From the NCBI GenBank assembly GCA_965199805.1, contig CBDATO010000001.1, positions 620,001 through 684,000 on the forward strand: DNA of 64,000 bases, written 5' to 3'. Made by a program: the position numbers and the translations under genes. Positions 16,238 through 25,307 of this stretch are shown here, in pieces. Under the pieces are notes generated by a model. That model saw nothing but the letters and a program-made list of their open reading frames with translations. It was not told the origin of the DNA and did no database searches. The stretch is from DATAZK01 sp965199805. GTDB taxonomy: Bacteria > Actinomycetota > Actinomycetes > Frankiales > Frankiaceae. Positions within the stretch are counted from its first letter, which is position 1; every line of letters starts with the position of its first letter.

Positions 16238-17172
16238 CGCCGGTCTCCTGCCGCCGTGGGGTGCCGGGTCGGGCGCATGGCCGCGGCGATGCTCGGCAGA
16301 TCGGGCCGCGGAGCCGAGTTGGCGGCCGGCCGGGCCGCCTGCGAGGTGTACAGCGTCTGCATCACCAGGCGGGGCTTGCGCGTGGCGAAGCCCCCCTTGT
16401 GAAAGCCGATCGTGTCGGCGAAGACGACGGTGCCGGCCGGCCCCGTCAGGGTGCGCAGGCGACCGCGGTCGATCCGGGATTCGAGGAGCTGGTCGTCGAC
16501 GCGGAAGTTCCAGCCGTCGAACAGCGACCGCAGCCGGAGCCGGCGATCGCCCTTGCCGTGGGTGCCCAACGCGTATTTGAACGGCCCGGCGTCCTCGTCG
16601 ACGTCCTCGAGATAAACGAAGACCTTGACCAGCAAACGGTCCTCAGGAACGTCGCGGTGCCAGAGCTGGGTGAGCCGCGGTGTCATTCTCGGCAATGTGC
16701 GCCAGACATTGAAATCGGCGACGCGGGTGTCCATTCCGAAATAGGCGTCGACCGGCGCCTTCAATGCCGTATTCAGGGCGAGATCCACGAAAATGCCCTC
16801 GACCGCGGTGCCGCCGTCGCGCCAATCGATCAGCTCGATCAGGAAATCGCGGCCTTTCGGCTCGCCGTCGGCATCGAGGCCGGGCAGCGGGCGGGGGGAC
16901 TCCCCCTCGAGGCGGCGAGCGGCGTCGCGCAGCTGCGGCAGCAGGGTCGGGTCGCCGGTCAGACGCTCAACGGTCGAGGTCGCGAGGCCTGTCGCGTTCA
17001 GATCCGTCAGGATCCGGGTGCCTTCCAGCGACAGCGGCTGACGTGACCGTCGGTAACGCAGAGTAGGGCCGGAGTTCAGGACGTAGCGCCACACCGGGCG
17101 CACGCCACCTGAGCGCAGCTGCTGCACACGCTGCATCGACGCGTGTCTCAGCGCCGCGCTGTCGACTCTCAT
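16234..17172 (-). CDS. Phytanoyl-CoA dioxygenase-like Fe(II)/2-oxoglutarate oxygenase
   Basis: This is 312 aa. ATG 17172 is preceded by AGGGGCG, which decides the start; the longer frame to 17421 is Arg/Pro-rich nonsense. The iron-binding facial triad is visible as H172-x-D174 (WHRDVPE) and the distal H258 (IGFHKGG). An Arg follows in ATRKPRLV for 2-oxoglutarate. The PhyH family hydroxylates small molecules and some sugars or lipids. It is first in the operon PhyH, malectin-like protein, GT2, GMC oxidoreductase, SDR (17172 to 9826), which suggests a sequence of oxidative modifications on one sugar. The true substrate is unknown. Confidence 0.82.
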   Translation of the reverse strand: MRVDSAALRHASMQRVQQLRSGGVRPVWRYVLNSGPTLRYRRSRQPLSLEGTRILTDLNATGLATSTVERLTGDPTLLPQLRDAARRLEGESPRPLPGLDADGEPKGRDFLIELIDWRDGGTAVEGIFVDLALNTALKAPVDAYFGMDTRVADFNVWRTLPRMTPRLTQLWHRDVPEDRLLVKVFVYLEDVDEDAGPFKYALGTHGKGDRRLRLRSLFDGWNFRVDDQLLESRIDRGRLRTLTGPAGTVVFADTIGFHKGGFATRKPRLVMQTLYTSQAARPAANSAPRPDLPSIAAAMRPTRHPTAAGDRR

Positions 17173-17722
17173 AAATCGCCCCTGTGCGAATGCCGCCACA
17201 CCAGATGGTTCTCCGTCGACCCTAGTCGCACCTGCGCCCCTCGCACGGTGAAAGGCGAAAGCAAGAAGAAATTGCCGTTGCAGTCGGGTAAACAAGTCGC
17301 CGGATCCGATAACCACGCGTCGCCGCCGCCCCGGCCGGTCGATCCGGCCGGTCGGCGTCACCCGGCCGAGGGCGGCAGCCGCCGGATGCGCGCACCGACG
17401 CCGCCGACTCCGCACTGGCACCGCGCGGGTGCAGGCGGCGTGTCCTCATGTCACGCGAAGCTAACACTGCGTCACCGCTGACCATCAGCGCGAAGCGTCC
17501 CGTTCCGCTCGGGATCCCCGTTCGGCCCAGCAGATGCCGCCACCTGGCTCAAGCCGGCGCTGGGCGACTCACGCGAACGGGTGGCCGTCAAGCGGGCGCG
17601 GTCGGTTCACCCGTTCGTGTCAACGGTCCCGCATACCTGAAGTCCGAATCCTACTTCTGACCGCACACGTCATTGCGAATCGGATGACGGAAAGCCCCCC
17701 CAGTGCACCCCGAGGACTTGAC
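17173..17722. other. 550-bp divergent intergenic region
   Basis: It lies between the PhyH operon (-) and the GH16 genes (+). I see no credible gene; frames here are Arg/Pro-rich. It contains the inverted repeat at 17574-17617 and must hold promoters in both directions. The + strand leader from about 17640 is A/T-richer. Confidence 0.55.
17574..17617. promoter_or_regulatory. Perfect inverted repeat of the CACCCGTTCG box
   Basis: CGAACGGGTG (17574-17583) and CACCCGTTCG (17608-17617) form a perfect 10-bp inverted repeat with a 24-nt spacer, 106-149 nt upstream of the GH16 start at 17723. This is the clearest instance of the recurring decamer and looks like a two-site operator. Confidence 0.45.
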
Positions 17723-19576
17723 ATGACCATGCGCTCAAACAGGAAAGTGGCTTCACTCGCCACGCTCACCCTCGCCATCGGAGCTTTTGGCGCGACCATT
17801 CCGGCCGCCACGTCCGCCTCCGCGAACACCGTGGTGCCGACCGTCTCCACGGCCACCACAACGGTCACGCCGGCCGCAGATACAACTATTGCGAAAAACG
17901 CGGTATCGGCGACATTCGGGACGCGTTCCTACGTCGTGGCGCGTGACGGTGATCAAGCCGGGCTGCTCCGCTTCAACGCCGTCGTCCCCGCCGGCCGCAA
18001 GATCATCTCCGCCAAGCTGCGGCTCAACTCGGGCAACGTCGGCGGCTCCGACGTCTCCGTCTACGCATCCGGCAGCAACTGGAGCGAGGGCGTCTCCTGG
18101 GCCGCCGCGCCGGCCAAGGGCGCCCTGCTCGGCAAGTCCGGCAAGTTCTCCCCGCACTCGTGGGTCGAGTACCCGGCGACGGCGGTCGTGCCGTCCTCCG
18201 GAGGCAACGTCAGCTTCCGTATCGAGAACACGACCCACACGTACATGGGCTTCAACAGCCGCGAGGCGCTCTGGGGCACCGCTCCCCAGCTCGTGCTCAC
18301 CACCGCCCCGCTGAGCGCCACGTCCGTGACCACGGGCAACTCCACGGCCACCGCCGGCACCACCCCGCCGGTCACCCCGATCGCGACGACCATCCCCGCG
18401 GTCGCCGACACCACCATCGACAAGGACTCGACGTCGCCGACCTACGCCACCCGGACCTACCTGGTCGCCCGTGACGCGACCCAGGCAGGTCTGGTCAAGT
18501 TCAACGTCACCGTCCCCGCCGGTCGCCAGATGGTGTCGGCCACGCTGCGCCTCAACTCGGGCAACGTCGGCGGCTCGGCCGTCTCGGTCTACAACACCTC
18601 CAACAGCTGGTCCGAGAGCGTGACCTGGGCCGGAGCTCCCGCCAAGGGCACGCTGCTCGGTACCTCCGGCACCTTCGGGGTCCGGCAGTGGGTGTCGTGG
18701 AACGCCAGCTCGGTCGTGCCGGCGGACGGCGGGACGGTCAGCTTCCGGATCGAGAACCCGACCCACACGTACATGGGCTTCGACACCCGTGAGCAGCCGT
18801 ACAACTACGGCCCCCAGCTGGTCATCAACACCATCCCGATCCCGAAGCCCGTCACCCCGGACCAGCCCGAGTCGACCTCCCCCTCCGGTGAGGACATGCC
18901 GACTACCAGCCAGCCCGGCTGGCAGCTCACCAGCAACGAGGACTTCAGCGGTACGACGCTGCCCAGCGGCTGGGGCACCTACGACGGGCCGATCGCCTCG
19001 ATGCCCGGCGGCGAGTGGGACCGCTCCCACGTGAAGGTCGGCGGCGGGCTCGCCACCCTGACCACCACCAAGACGAACGGCATCTGGACCAGCGGCGGGA
19101 TCATGAACAACGCCGCCCGCCAGACCTACGGCAAGTACGAGGTCCGGATGCGCATGGACAAGGCCGTCGGCGTCAAGTACGTCGCGCTGCTCTGGCCGGC
19201 GTCGGGCATGTGGCCCGGCGACGGTGAGGTCGACTTCGCCGAGGACGGCGGCGGCAACCGGCAGAGCGCGACCGGCACGGTCATCTACTCCAACGACGGC
19301 AAGTCGGTGTTCAAGTACCAGCGTCCGATCGGCGCCGACTTCAGCCAGTGGCACACCGTCGGGGTCGAGTGGACCAAGGGCCACGTCGTCTTCACCATCG
19401 ACGGCCTGCCCTGGGGCACCATCGACTCGGTCAACGTGCCGACCACGCCGATGAACCTCGCCATCCAGACCGAGGCCGGCTACTGCACCACCTGGATGAC
19501 CTGCCCCGACGCCACCACCCCGGCCGAGACCCAGCTGCAGATCGACTGGGTGGCCGTCTACAAGCCGGCCGTCTGA
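17723..19576 (+). CDS. Secreted GH16 glucanase-like enzyme with two DNRLRE modules
   Basis: The product is 617 aa. ATG 17723 is set by GAGGA 7 nt upstream; the longer open frame from 17534 has no support. A signal peptide (about 1-35) is followed by two tandem ~150-residue DNRLRE carbohydrate-binding modules (shared ADTTIxK, LRLNSGNVGGS, SWxEgVxWAxAPAKG and THTYMGF). A Pro/Thr/Ser linker leads to a C-terminal GH16 domain (about 400-617). The GH16 active-site motif is E502-V-D504-F-A-E507. GH16 enzymes retain configuration and cut or transfer beta-1,3/1,4-linked glucans or galactans. It could trim or remodel the cluster's polymer. A terminator follows directly. Confidence 0.9.
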   Translation: MTMRSNRKVASLATLTLAIGAFGATIPAATSASANTVVPTVSTATTTVTPAADTTIAKNAVSATFGTRSYVVARDGDQAGLLRFNAVVPAGRKIISAKLRLNSGNVGGSDVSVYASGSNWSEGVSWAAAPAKGALLGKSGKFSPHSWVEYPATAVVPSSGGNVSFRIENTTHTYMGFNSREALWGTAPQLVLTTAPLSATSVTTGNSTATAGTTPPVTPIATTIPAVADTTIDKDSTSPTYATRTYLVARDATQAGLVKFNVTVPAGRQMVSATLRLNSGNVGGSAVSVYNTSNSWSESVTWAGAPAKGTLLGTSGTFGVRQWVSWNASSVVPADGGTVSFRIENPTHTYMGFDTREQPYNYGPQLVINTIPIPKPVTPDQPESTSPSGEDMPTTSQPGWQLTSNEDFSGTTLPSGWGTYDGPIASMPGGEWDRSHVKVGGGLATLTTTKTNGIWTSGGIMNNAARQTYGKYEVRMRMDKAVGVKYVALLWPASGMWPGDGEVDFAEDGGGNRQSATGTVIYSNDGKSVFKYQRPIGADFSQWHTVGVEWTKGHVVFTIDGLPWGTIDSVNVPTTPMNLAIQTEAGYCTTWMTCPDATTPAETQLQIDWVAVYKPAV

Positions 19577-19603
19577 CCGGCACCACCTCTCCAGTAAGCA
19601 CCA

Positions 19604-19631
19604 GTGGGCCCCGGCACATGCCGGGGCCCAC
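19604..19631 (+). terminator. Hairpin terminator after the first GH16 gene
   Basis: A perfect 13-bp stem (19604-19616 with 19619-19631) with a 2-nt loop lies 28 nt beyond the stop. Confidence 0.75.
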
Positions 19632-19689
19632 CGGCATGTCCCGACCGATTCGTTAAAGACCGGGCTTCGGCGAACCCGACGAACTAAGC

Positions 19690-20556
19690 ATGGGGATACG
19701 CCGACCGAGCCTGCAGTCGGCCCGCCGCCGTACATCACTGGCCGCCGGCGGCCTGGTGCTCGGGCTGCTCGCTGCCGCCTGCACCCCGGTCACCTCCGTC
19801 GGGGGCGGTGCGGCTGCCGCGAAGACGCCGACCGTCACGCTGACCCCCGCCGACACCGCGTCCCCCTCCGGCAAAGCCGTCCCGGCCAAGGGCGCGGCCG
19901 GGTGGACCTTGGCCTACCGCGACGACTTCACCGGCACCAAGCTCGGCCCCGGCTGGGGCACGTACACCGGCCCGATCGTCTCGACGCCGGGCGGCGTCTG
20001 GGACCGCTCCCACGTACAGGTAGCCGGTGGCCTCGCGACGCTGACCACCTCGAAGGTGAACGGCGTCTGGACCTCCGGCGGGATCATGAACACCGTCGGC
20101 GGCAAGCAGCGGTACGGCAAGTACGAGGTCCGGATGCGCATCGACAAGGCCATGGGCGTCAAGTGGGTCGCGCTGCTGTGGCCGTCGTCCGGCGTCTGGC
20201 CCGGCGACGGCGAGATCGACTTCGCCGAGGACGGCGGGGGTCGTCGGCAAGGCGCCGCCGGCACCGTCATCTACTCCCTCGACCGCAAGGCCGTGTGGAA
20301 GCAGCAGCACAAGGTGACCGCCGACTTCAGCCAGTGGCACACCGTCGGCGTCGAGTGGGCCGGCGGCCGGGTCGACTTCACCCTGGACGGCGCCGCCTGG
20401 GGCAGCGTGCGGATGCCGCAGGTGCCGAGCACGCCGATGAGCCTCGCGATCCAGACCGAGGCCGGCTCCTGCGGTACATGGATGACCTGTACCGACGCCA
20501 GCACGCCGGTGAAGACCCGGTTGCAGATCGACTGGGTCGCCGTCTACAAGCGATGA
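19690..20556 (+). CDS. GH16 glucanase-like lipoprotein
   Basis: The 288-aa protein has an Arg-rich n-region and a hydrophobic stretch ending in lipobox LLAAAC (Cys31), so it is tethered to the membrane. A short Thr/Pro linker precedes the GH16 domain (about 68-288), with active-site motif E175-I-D177-F-A-E180. It is highly similar to the GH16 domain of the previous gene, including a C-terminal CGTWMTC-type Cys pair, and clearly arose by duplication. It lacks the DNRLRE modules. A terminator lies between the two, so it probably has its own promoter. The ribosome site before ATG 19690 is weak. Confidence 0.88.
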   Translation: MGIRRPSLQSARRRTSLAAGGLVLGLLAAACTPVTSVGGGAAAAKTPTVTLTPADTASPSGKAVPAKGAAGWTLAYRDDFTGTKLGPGWGTYTGPIVSTPGGVWDRSHVQVAGGLATLTTSKVNGVWTSGGIMNTVGGKQRYGKYEVRMRIDKAMGVKWVALLWPSSGVWPGDGEIDFAEDGGGRRQGAAGTVIYSLDRKAVWKQQHKVTADFSQWHTVGVEWAGGRVDFTLDGAAWGSVRMPQVPSTPMSLAIQTEAGSCGTWMTCTDASTPVKTRLQIDWVAVYKR

Positions 20557-20611
20557 ACCCCGGAATGCGAATACCGGAGTTACGCTGAACGCCGGTTGCA
20601 AGGGGGCCGTC

Positions 20612-21466
20612 ATCACCGTCACCGACCCGGTACGCAACGAGGATCGTCCGCCAGTCCGCAGATCGCACCGTGCCCGTCAGGGTCCGCGGCGCCGTTCGCT
20701 GCTCGGGCCGGCGGCGCTCGCCACGGTCATCGGCCTGCTGCTCGTCAGCGTCGTCTACGTGGTGACCCGGCCGGATTCCACCGGCCGCGGGCCGGCCACC
20801 TACGCCGACTGGAAGCTGACGTACGCCGACCAGTTCGACCGCAACGAGCTCGGCCCGGGCTGGCACGTCTACAACGGGCCCATCCCGTCCACGCCGGGCG
20901 GCAGGTGGAGCCGCGACCACGTCACGGTCGGCGGCGGCCACCTGACCCTGTCGACGTCCAAGGTCAACGGGGTGTGGACCAGCGGCGGCGTCATGAACAG
21001 CGGCGGCGCGCAGTCGGCCTACGGCCGCTACGAGGTGCGCTTCCGCATGGACAAGGCGCCGGGAGTGAAGTACGCGGTGCTGCTCTGGCCCGACTCCGGC
21101 GTCTGGCCGGCCGACGGTGAGATCGACTTCGCCGAGGACGGCGGCGGCCTGCGGGCCAGCACCGCGGCCACCGTGATCTACCGGGAGTCCGACGGCGGCA
21201 CGGGCAAGGTGCAGAAGTCGCTGACCGTCGACCTGTCGACCTGGCACACCATGGGCGTCGAGTGGGAGCCGGGCCGGCTCACTTACACCCTCGACGGCGC
21301 GCCCTGGGCGACGGTCGACTCCGACCACGTGCCGACCAAGCCGATGAACCTGGTCGTCCAGACCGAGGCCGGATCGTGCGGCCGGTGGATGACGTGCACC
21401 GACAAGACCACGCCGGCGGTCACCAAGCTGCAGGTCGACTGGGTCGCGCTCTACCAGAAGGGCTGA
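20612..21466 (+). CDS. Membrane-anchored GH16 glucanase-like enzyme, start codon non-canonical
   Basis: About 284 aa. The GH16 domain has E170-I-D172-F-A-E175 (counting from 20612). The first in-frame ATG/GTG/TTG is GTG 20759, but that lies at the end of a membrane helix. Upstream, the frame encodes an Arg-rich cytosolic segment and a hydrophobic helix (LLGPAALATVIGLLLVSVVYVV), a type II anchor that must belong to the protein. AAGGGGG at 20600-20606 sits 5 nt before ATC 20612, so ATC (or GTC 20609) may be the start; a sequence error is the alternative. The gap to the preceding GH16 stop is 55 nt, so they may be co-transcribed. Confidence 0.78.
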   Translation: MTVTDPVRNEDRPPVRRSHRARQGPRRRSLLGPAALATVIGLLLVSVVYVVTRPDSTGRGPATYADWKLTYADQFDRNELGPGWHVYNGPIPSTPGGRWSRDHVTVGGGHLTLSTSKVNGVWTSGGVMNSGGAQSAYGRYEVRFRMDKAPGVKYAVLLWPDSGVWPADGEIDFAEDGGGLRASTAATVIYRESDGGTGKVQKSLTVDLSTWHTMGVEWEPGRLTYTLDGAPWATVDSDHVPTKPMNLVVQTEAGSCGRWMTCTDKTTPAVTKLQVDWVALYQKG

Positions 21467-21475
21467 TCCCGGGCT

Positions 21476-21496
21476 GCTGACGATCGAGCCGTCAGC
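21476..21496. terminator. Hairpin between convergent genes
   Basis: A 7-bp stem (21476-21482 with 21490-21496) with a 7-nt loop overlaps the stop codon of the GT4 gene on the minus strand and lies 10 nt after the GH16 stop. A weak bidirectional terminator is possible. Confidence 0.4.
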
Positions 21497-22625
21497 GTGA
21501 CCGGTGGCGGGCGCGGTGGCGTTTCGCGACGGCTGCCGCCAGCACCCGCTCGACGCCGTCGACCGTGCTGGTCAGCGACAGTGACTGCGCCGCATGCGCC
21601 GCGCACCGGACGCCGAGCTCCGGATCCGTCCGGCGCCAGTCGGCGAAGCGCGTCAGCAGAGCCGTCAGCCCGGCCGTGTCGGTGGGCTCGAAGAGCAACT
21701 CGGTGAAGGGGCCGGTCAATTGCTCCGGGATCCCGCCGATCCGGCTCGCCAGCACCGGGCGTCCCGTACTCAGCGTCTCGGCGACCACCCGGCCGAACGG
21801 CTCCTCCAGCTGCGACGGAAGGATGGTCAGGTCAGCCGCGTGCAGCAGCGGCACGACGTCGGACTGCATGGGCAGGAAGGTCACCCGGTCGTCGGCCAGC
21901 TCGCGTACGCGTGCGGCGTAGGCAGCGCCTTCGGCGGTCGGATACGGGTCGCCGGCGACGACCAACTGCGCGGGGCCCTCCACGGCGAAGCCACGCCAGG
22001 CGCGTAACAGCTGCTCCAGGCCCTTCTCCGGATGCCAGCGCCCGTAGTACAGCACCACCGGCCCGCTCTCGCCGAGCCCGAGTGAGCGGCGGGCGCCCGC
22101 CATGGCGGAGGCATCCGCGTACGGGTAGTCCGCCGGGTCGACCCCGTTGTGCACCACCGACACCTGGTCGGGCCGCAGGCCCGCGTCCGTCCACAACCGG
22201 CGGACGACGCCGGAGACGGCGATGAAGTGGGAGGCGCCGCGGCCCAGCACCGAGACGCCGGGGAAGTGCGGGTTCATCCGCAGGTGCACCACGAGCGGCG
22301 CCCGGGTGATCCGCGAGGCCAGCAGACCCCAGAGCAGGTGCTCGACGCGGTTGACCCAGATGACGTCCGGCCGCAGCCCGCGCAGCGCACCGAGCCCGCG
22401 CAGCACCGGCCCGGTGTCCTGGACGAACCGCTGCTGGGTGATCAGGAAGCTCTGGACCTGGCGCAACGTCGCGATCTCACGCCAGCGCGGCTCGAGGTCA
22501 CCGGACCGCGCGTACAGCACGTCGATGACGTGACCGCGCGCGGCCAGCCGCTCGCTGACCTGCAGGCTGCTGAGCTCGACCCCGCCGATGGAGGCGAGGT
22601 CGTCGACGTTAACCAGCAGGCGCAC
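21492..22625 (-). CDS. Glycosyltransferase family 4
   Basis: The 377-aa GT-B transferase begins MRLLVNVDDLASIGGVE, with the usual glycine-rich turn at the acceptor side. The donor half shows LYYGRWHPEKGLEQLLRAW and the conserved EPFGRVVAETLSTGRPVLAS (EX7E-type motif) near residues 280-300. It would transfer a sugar from a nucleotide or GDP donor to the lipid-linked repeat. It is the last gene of the minus operon GT2, flippase, GT4, overlapping the flippase end by 17 nt. The basic C-terminus may bind membrane. Confidence 0.88.
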   Translation of the reverse strand: MRLLVNVDDLASIGGVELSSLQVSERLAARGHVIDVLYARSGDLEPRWREIATLRQVQSFLITQQRFVQDTGPVLRGLGALRGLRPDVIWVNRVEHLLWGLLASRITRAPLVVHLRMNPHFPGVSVLGRGASHFIAVSGVVRRLWTDAGLRPDQVSVVHNGVDPADYPYADASAMAGARRSLGLGESGPVVLYYGRWHPEKGLEQLLRAWRGFAVEGPAQLVVAGDPYPTAEGAAYAARVRELADDRVTFLPMQSDVVPLLHAADLTILPSQLEEPFGRVVAETLSTGRPVLASRIGGIPEQLTGPFTELLFEPTDTAGLTALLTRFADWRRTDPELGVRCAAHAAQSLSLTSTVDGVERVLAAAVAKRHRARHRSR

Positions 22626-23919
22626 GTGACCCCCGGGTGACGAGTCGCCAAAGCGGGAAGAGCAGGACGACGCCCGACGTCGCCTGCGCGATCACGTACG
22701 CGAGGCCGACGCCGGTGATGCCGAGGTGCGGGATGAACAGGTAGGTGGCGCTGACGATCATCACGCCGGCGACGATCTGCTGGGCCACCACCGGCACCAT
22801 CCGGTTGTGGATGCGCATGAGCGTGCTCCACACGACGATCACGACGTTGAACGGCACCGCGACGGCCAGCAGCCGCAGCACCGTCGTCCCGCTGCGAGCG
22901 TAGTCGCCGCCGAGCAGGCTGAGAATGACGTGCGCGAAGAGCAGCTCGAAGATCGCGCCGGCGCCGCCGATGAGCAGCGACAGCTTCAGCGCCCGTCGGC
23001 CCAGATGGGCGCTGCGCGACGGGTCGGATCCGCCCTCGACCAGCACGGCCGAGGCGACGTTCCAGGTCAGCAGGTTGACTGAACTGGCGACGAGCCACGG
23101 GATCGAGAAGTACGCGTTGGCGGTCAGCCCCAGCTGCGCCACGACGATCAGCGGCAGCAGCACCGGCAGCAGGACGCCGACGGCACCGCTCACGTACTCA
23201 CCGGCGACGATGCCGCCGAGGGTCCGGCGGGCCGGAAGGATCCCGGCCGGGGCATCGAGGCGGCCCGGATGCGCGAGGCCGCGCCACCGCAGGAGGGTCG
23301 TGACCACCAGGACGGCCACGCCGGCCGGCAGCACCCAGGCGAGACCGATGCCCTGCGACGGGATGATGCCGGCCAGACATATCAGCAGCCCGAGCTTCGC
23401 CAGCGCGAAGAGCACGTTCTCGACCGGGATGAAGCGGGCCGCCCGGATGCTCACCAGCACGAAGTCCTGCAGCGCGAAGATCGCGAGCACGGCGATCGCC
23501 CAGGGGAACCAGGCGCGGTCGGTGCCGTCCAGGAAGTTGTCGCCGAAGCCCAGGAAGACGAAGCCGTAGCCCAGGACGACCGCCAGCACTCCGACCGCGG
23601 CGTAACCGGCGAAGACGAACCGGCGGCTCTTGCGGCCCGCGGCAGGCAGGCAGCGCGCGAAGACGTTGCCCAGGTTGAGCTGCGCCATGGTGGCGAGCAG
23701 CGTGAGGCTCGCCACCAGCGCCGACCCGCGGCCGATGTTCGCCGTCGAGTAGAAGTGCGTGGCGACGGTCCAGAAGGCGAGCCCGAGCAGCGCGGTGGTC
23801 GCCGTCGTCACCATCAGCGCGAGCGCGTTGAGCTCGAGGCGCCGCTCCCCCAGCCGCGCGCGCAGCGACGGCGTGGGAGCAGTGACGACCGCCGGGCTCG
23901 CGATCTCGAGGTCGGTCAC
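22609..23919 (-). CDS. Wzx-type polysaccharide flippase
   Basis: The 436-aa polytopic membrane protein has 12-14 hydrophobic segments in the MATE/MVF-like order of O-antigen flippases. GTG 23919 was chosen: it overlaps the GT2 stop (GTGA) and gives a short cytosolic tail (VTDLEIASP). The open frame extends much further, but that part is a shadow of the GT2 gene. It would move undecaprenyl-linked repeat units to the outer face. A second flippase is encoded at 38736-40670, so the region may export two different units or modified side groups. Confidence 0.85.
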   Translation of the reverse strand: MTDLEIASPAVVTAPTPSLRARLGERRLELNALALMVTTATTALLGLAFWTVATHFYSTANIGRGSALVASLTLLATMAQLNLGNVFARCLPAAGRKSRRFVFAGYAAVGVLAVVLGYGFVFLGFGDNFLDGTDRAWFPWAIAVLAIFALQDFVLVSIRAARFIPVENVLFALAKLGLLICLAGIIPSQGIGLAWVLPAGVAVLVVTTLLRWRGLAHPGRLDAPAGILPARRTLGGIVAGEYVSGAVGVLLPVLLPLIVVAQLGLTANAYFSIPWLVASSVNLLTWNVASAVLVEGGSDPSRSAHLGRRALKLSLLIGGAGAIFELLFAHVILSLLGGDYARSGTTVLRLLAVAVPFNVVIVVWSTLMRIHNRMVPVVAQQIVAGVMIVSATYLFIPHLGITGVGLAYVIAQATSGVVLLFPLWRLVTRGSRAPAG

Positions 23920-25307
23920 GGCGTCGTGGCGCGCTGCGCGTCGGCGCCGTTGCTCCGCGCCGCCTTCACGTACAGGTACGGACCCGCGAGGCAGCCCTGC
24001 AGCTCGCGCAGCAGCAGCCGGGTGGTCAGCGCCCTGTCCAATCCGCCGTGACTGTCCAACCCGCCGTGAGCCGGCGCGTCGGGCACCAGCTCCTGAGCCG
24101 CCTTGTGCCGGGTGGCGCCGCCGATGCGGGCGACGTGGCGCAGCCCCTGCGGCACCCGCCGGAGCACCTCGCCGCGGGTGCGCCGGTCCAGCAGGTGTTT
24201 GGCCAGGAAGGCGGTGAGCCCACTGCCGTACGCCCACATCTGGCGGTCCAGCCCGGCGAGCTCGGCGCGGTGGTGATGCCAGACCAGGGCGGCCGGCTCG
24301 TACGCGATCGTGTGCCCGTCGAGCACCGTACGGACGAAGATGTCGCAGTCCTCGCCGCCCGCGGCGGGGGTGCCGGCGCCGAGTGCCTCGTCGAAGCCGC
24401 CCATCGCGCGCAGCACGTCGGTGCGGAACGCGAAGTTGGCGCCGGTGCCGAACAGGGCGGGTGAGTACGGGTAGATCGGGCTGCCCGTGTCGGACGCCAG
24501 GTCGTAGCGCTCCGGGCGGCAGCGCTCGCCCCACGTGATGCGCGAGTCGAAGTAGTGCTCGGCCGGTCCGGAGATCGACGCCGTGCAGACGAGCCCGGTG
24601 ACGCAGGCGACGGCCGGGTCGGCGAACGGGGCCCGCACCGCGCGTATCCAATCCGGGTCGACGGCGACGTCGTCATCGGTGAAGACGATCAGCTCGCCGG
24701 TGACTTCTGCGAGCCCACGGTTACGCGCTCGCGACAGTCCGGGACGGGGTTCCCGGACGTATCGAATACGCGGATCGGCGGCGAACTCGGCGACCACGAG
24801 ACGGGTGGCGTCGGTGGTCGGAGCATTGTCGACCACCAGAATGTCGAGATTGTCCGACTGCAGTGCACGGAGAAATCCGAGACAGCTGCGCAGCATCTCC
24901 GGCCGGTCGCGAGTGCAGACCACGACGCTGGCCCTGACCTCGGACTGCGCGTGGCTCGGGCAGCCTGGGCCGGCGGCGCCGACACCCCCTGCTGGTACTT
25001 CCTCCAGCACTCGTGAACCGTCATTCTTGAGATGTTGGTTGACCTCGGAGAGCAGCTCGGAATTCACGGATTTGAGGACGAGCTCGGGCTCGAGAATGCC
25101 CGCGGCCGGAATAGTGATGAAGCCGAGCGGAACGCCGTGAATGCGCACAAGAATGCGCGCTGCGGCCGTTTCCGCCCATTCCTCGGGCGGCGTGAGGACC
25201 CGCGGGGCGGACACGTCGAAATCCGCACACCAGAGTGCCGGGCCGCCGTCGGCGTCCAGCTGGGGTGGGCGCTGCGAGCGCACTACCAGCACGTTGTTGC
25301 CCCCCAT
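23916..25307 (-). CDS. Glycosyltransferase family 2 with an extra N-terminal domain
   Basis: The 463-aa product starts at ATG 25307 (GTG 25340 would add 11 residues; neither has a good ribosome site). Residues 1 to about 110 form an unrecognised domain (ALWCADFDVSAP, AAARILVRIHGVPLGF). The GT-A domain follows: ASVVVCTRDRPEML, ILVVDNAPT and the metal-binding VFTDDDVAVD. GGEDCDIFVR is the base-containing loop. Similar N-terminal extensions occur on other actinobacterial GT2 proteins, where their role is unknown. It is first in the operon with the flippase and GT4. It diverges from the GH16 gene at 25544 across a region with a decamer box. Confidence 0.85.
   Translation of the reverse strand: MGGNNVLVVRSQRPPQLDADGGPALWCADFDVSAPRVLTPPEEWAETAAARILVRIHGVPLGFITIPAAGILEPELVLKSVNSELLSEVNQHLKNDGSRVLEEVPAGGVGAAGPGCPSHAQSEVRASVVVCTRDRPEMLRSCLGFLRALQSDNLDILVVDNAPTTDATRLVVAEFAADPRIRYVREPRPGLSRARNRGLAEVTGELIVFTDDDVAVDPDWIRAVRAPFADPAVACVTGLVCTASISGPAEHYFDSRITWGERCRPERYDLASDTGSPIYPYSPALFGTGANFAFRTDVLRAMGGFDEALGAGTPAAGGEDCDIFVRTVLDGHTIAYEPAALVWHHHRAELAGLDRQMWAYGSGLTAFLAKHLLDRRTRGEVLRRVPQGLRHVARIGGATRHKAAQELVPDAPAHGGLDSHGGLDRALTTRLLLRELQGCLAGPYLYVKAARSNGADAQRATTP

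Noticed and set aside
12335..16402. Very long + strand open frame (1355 codons)
   Set aside because: It is antisense to well-supported minus-strand genes (GT2, malectin-like protein, PhyH) and translates to Arg/Val/Gly-rich sequence typical of a GC-rich shadow frame.
17534..17722. N-terminal extension of the first GH16 gene
   Set aside because: The extra 63 residues are Arg/Pro-rich, contain the inverted repeat at 17574-17617 and precede a clear ribosome site and signal peptide at 17723.
22609..24651. Flippase frame extended to 680 residues
   Set aside because: The extra 5' part overlaps the GT2 gene out of frame. GTG 23919 with a GTGA overlap gives a normal flippase length.
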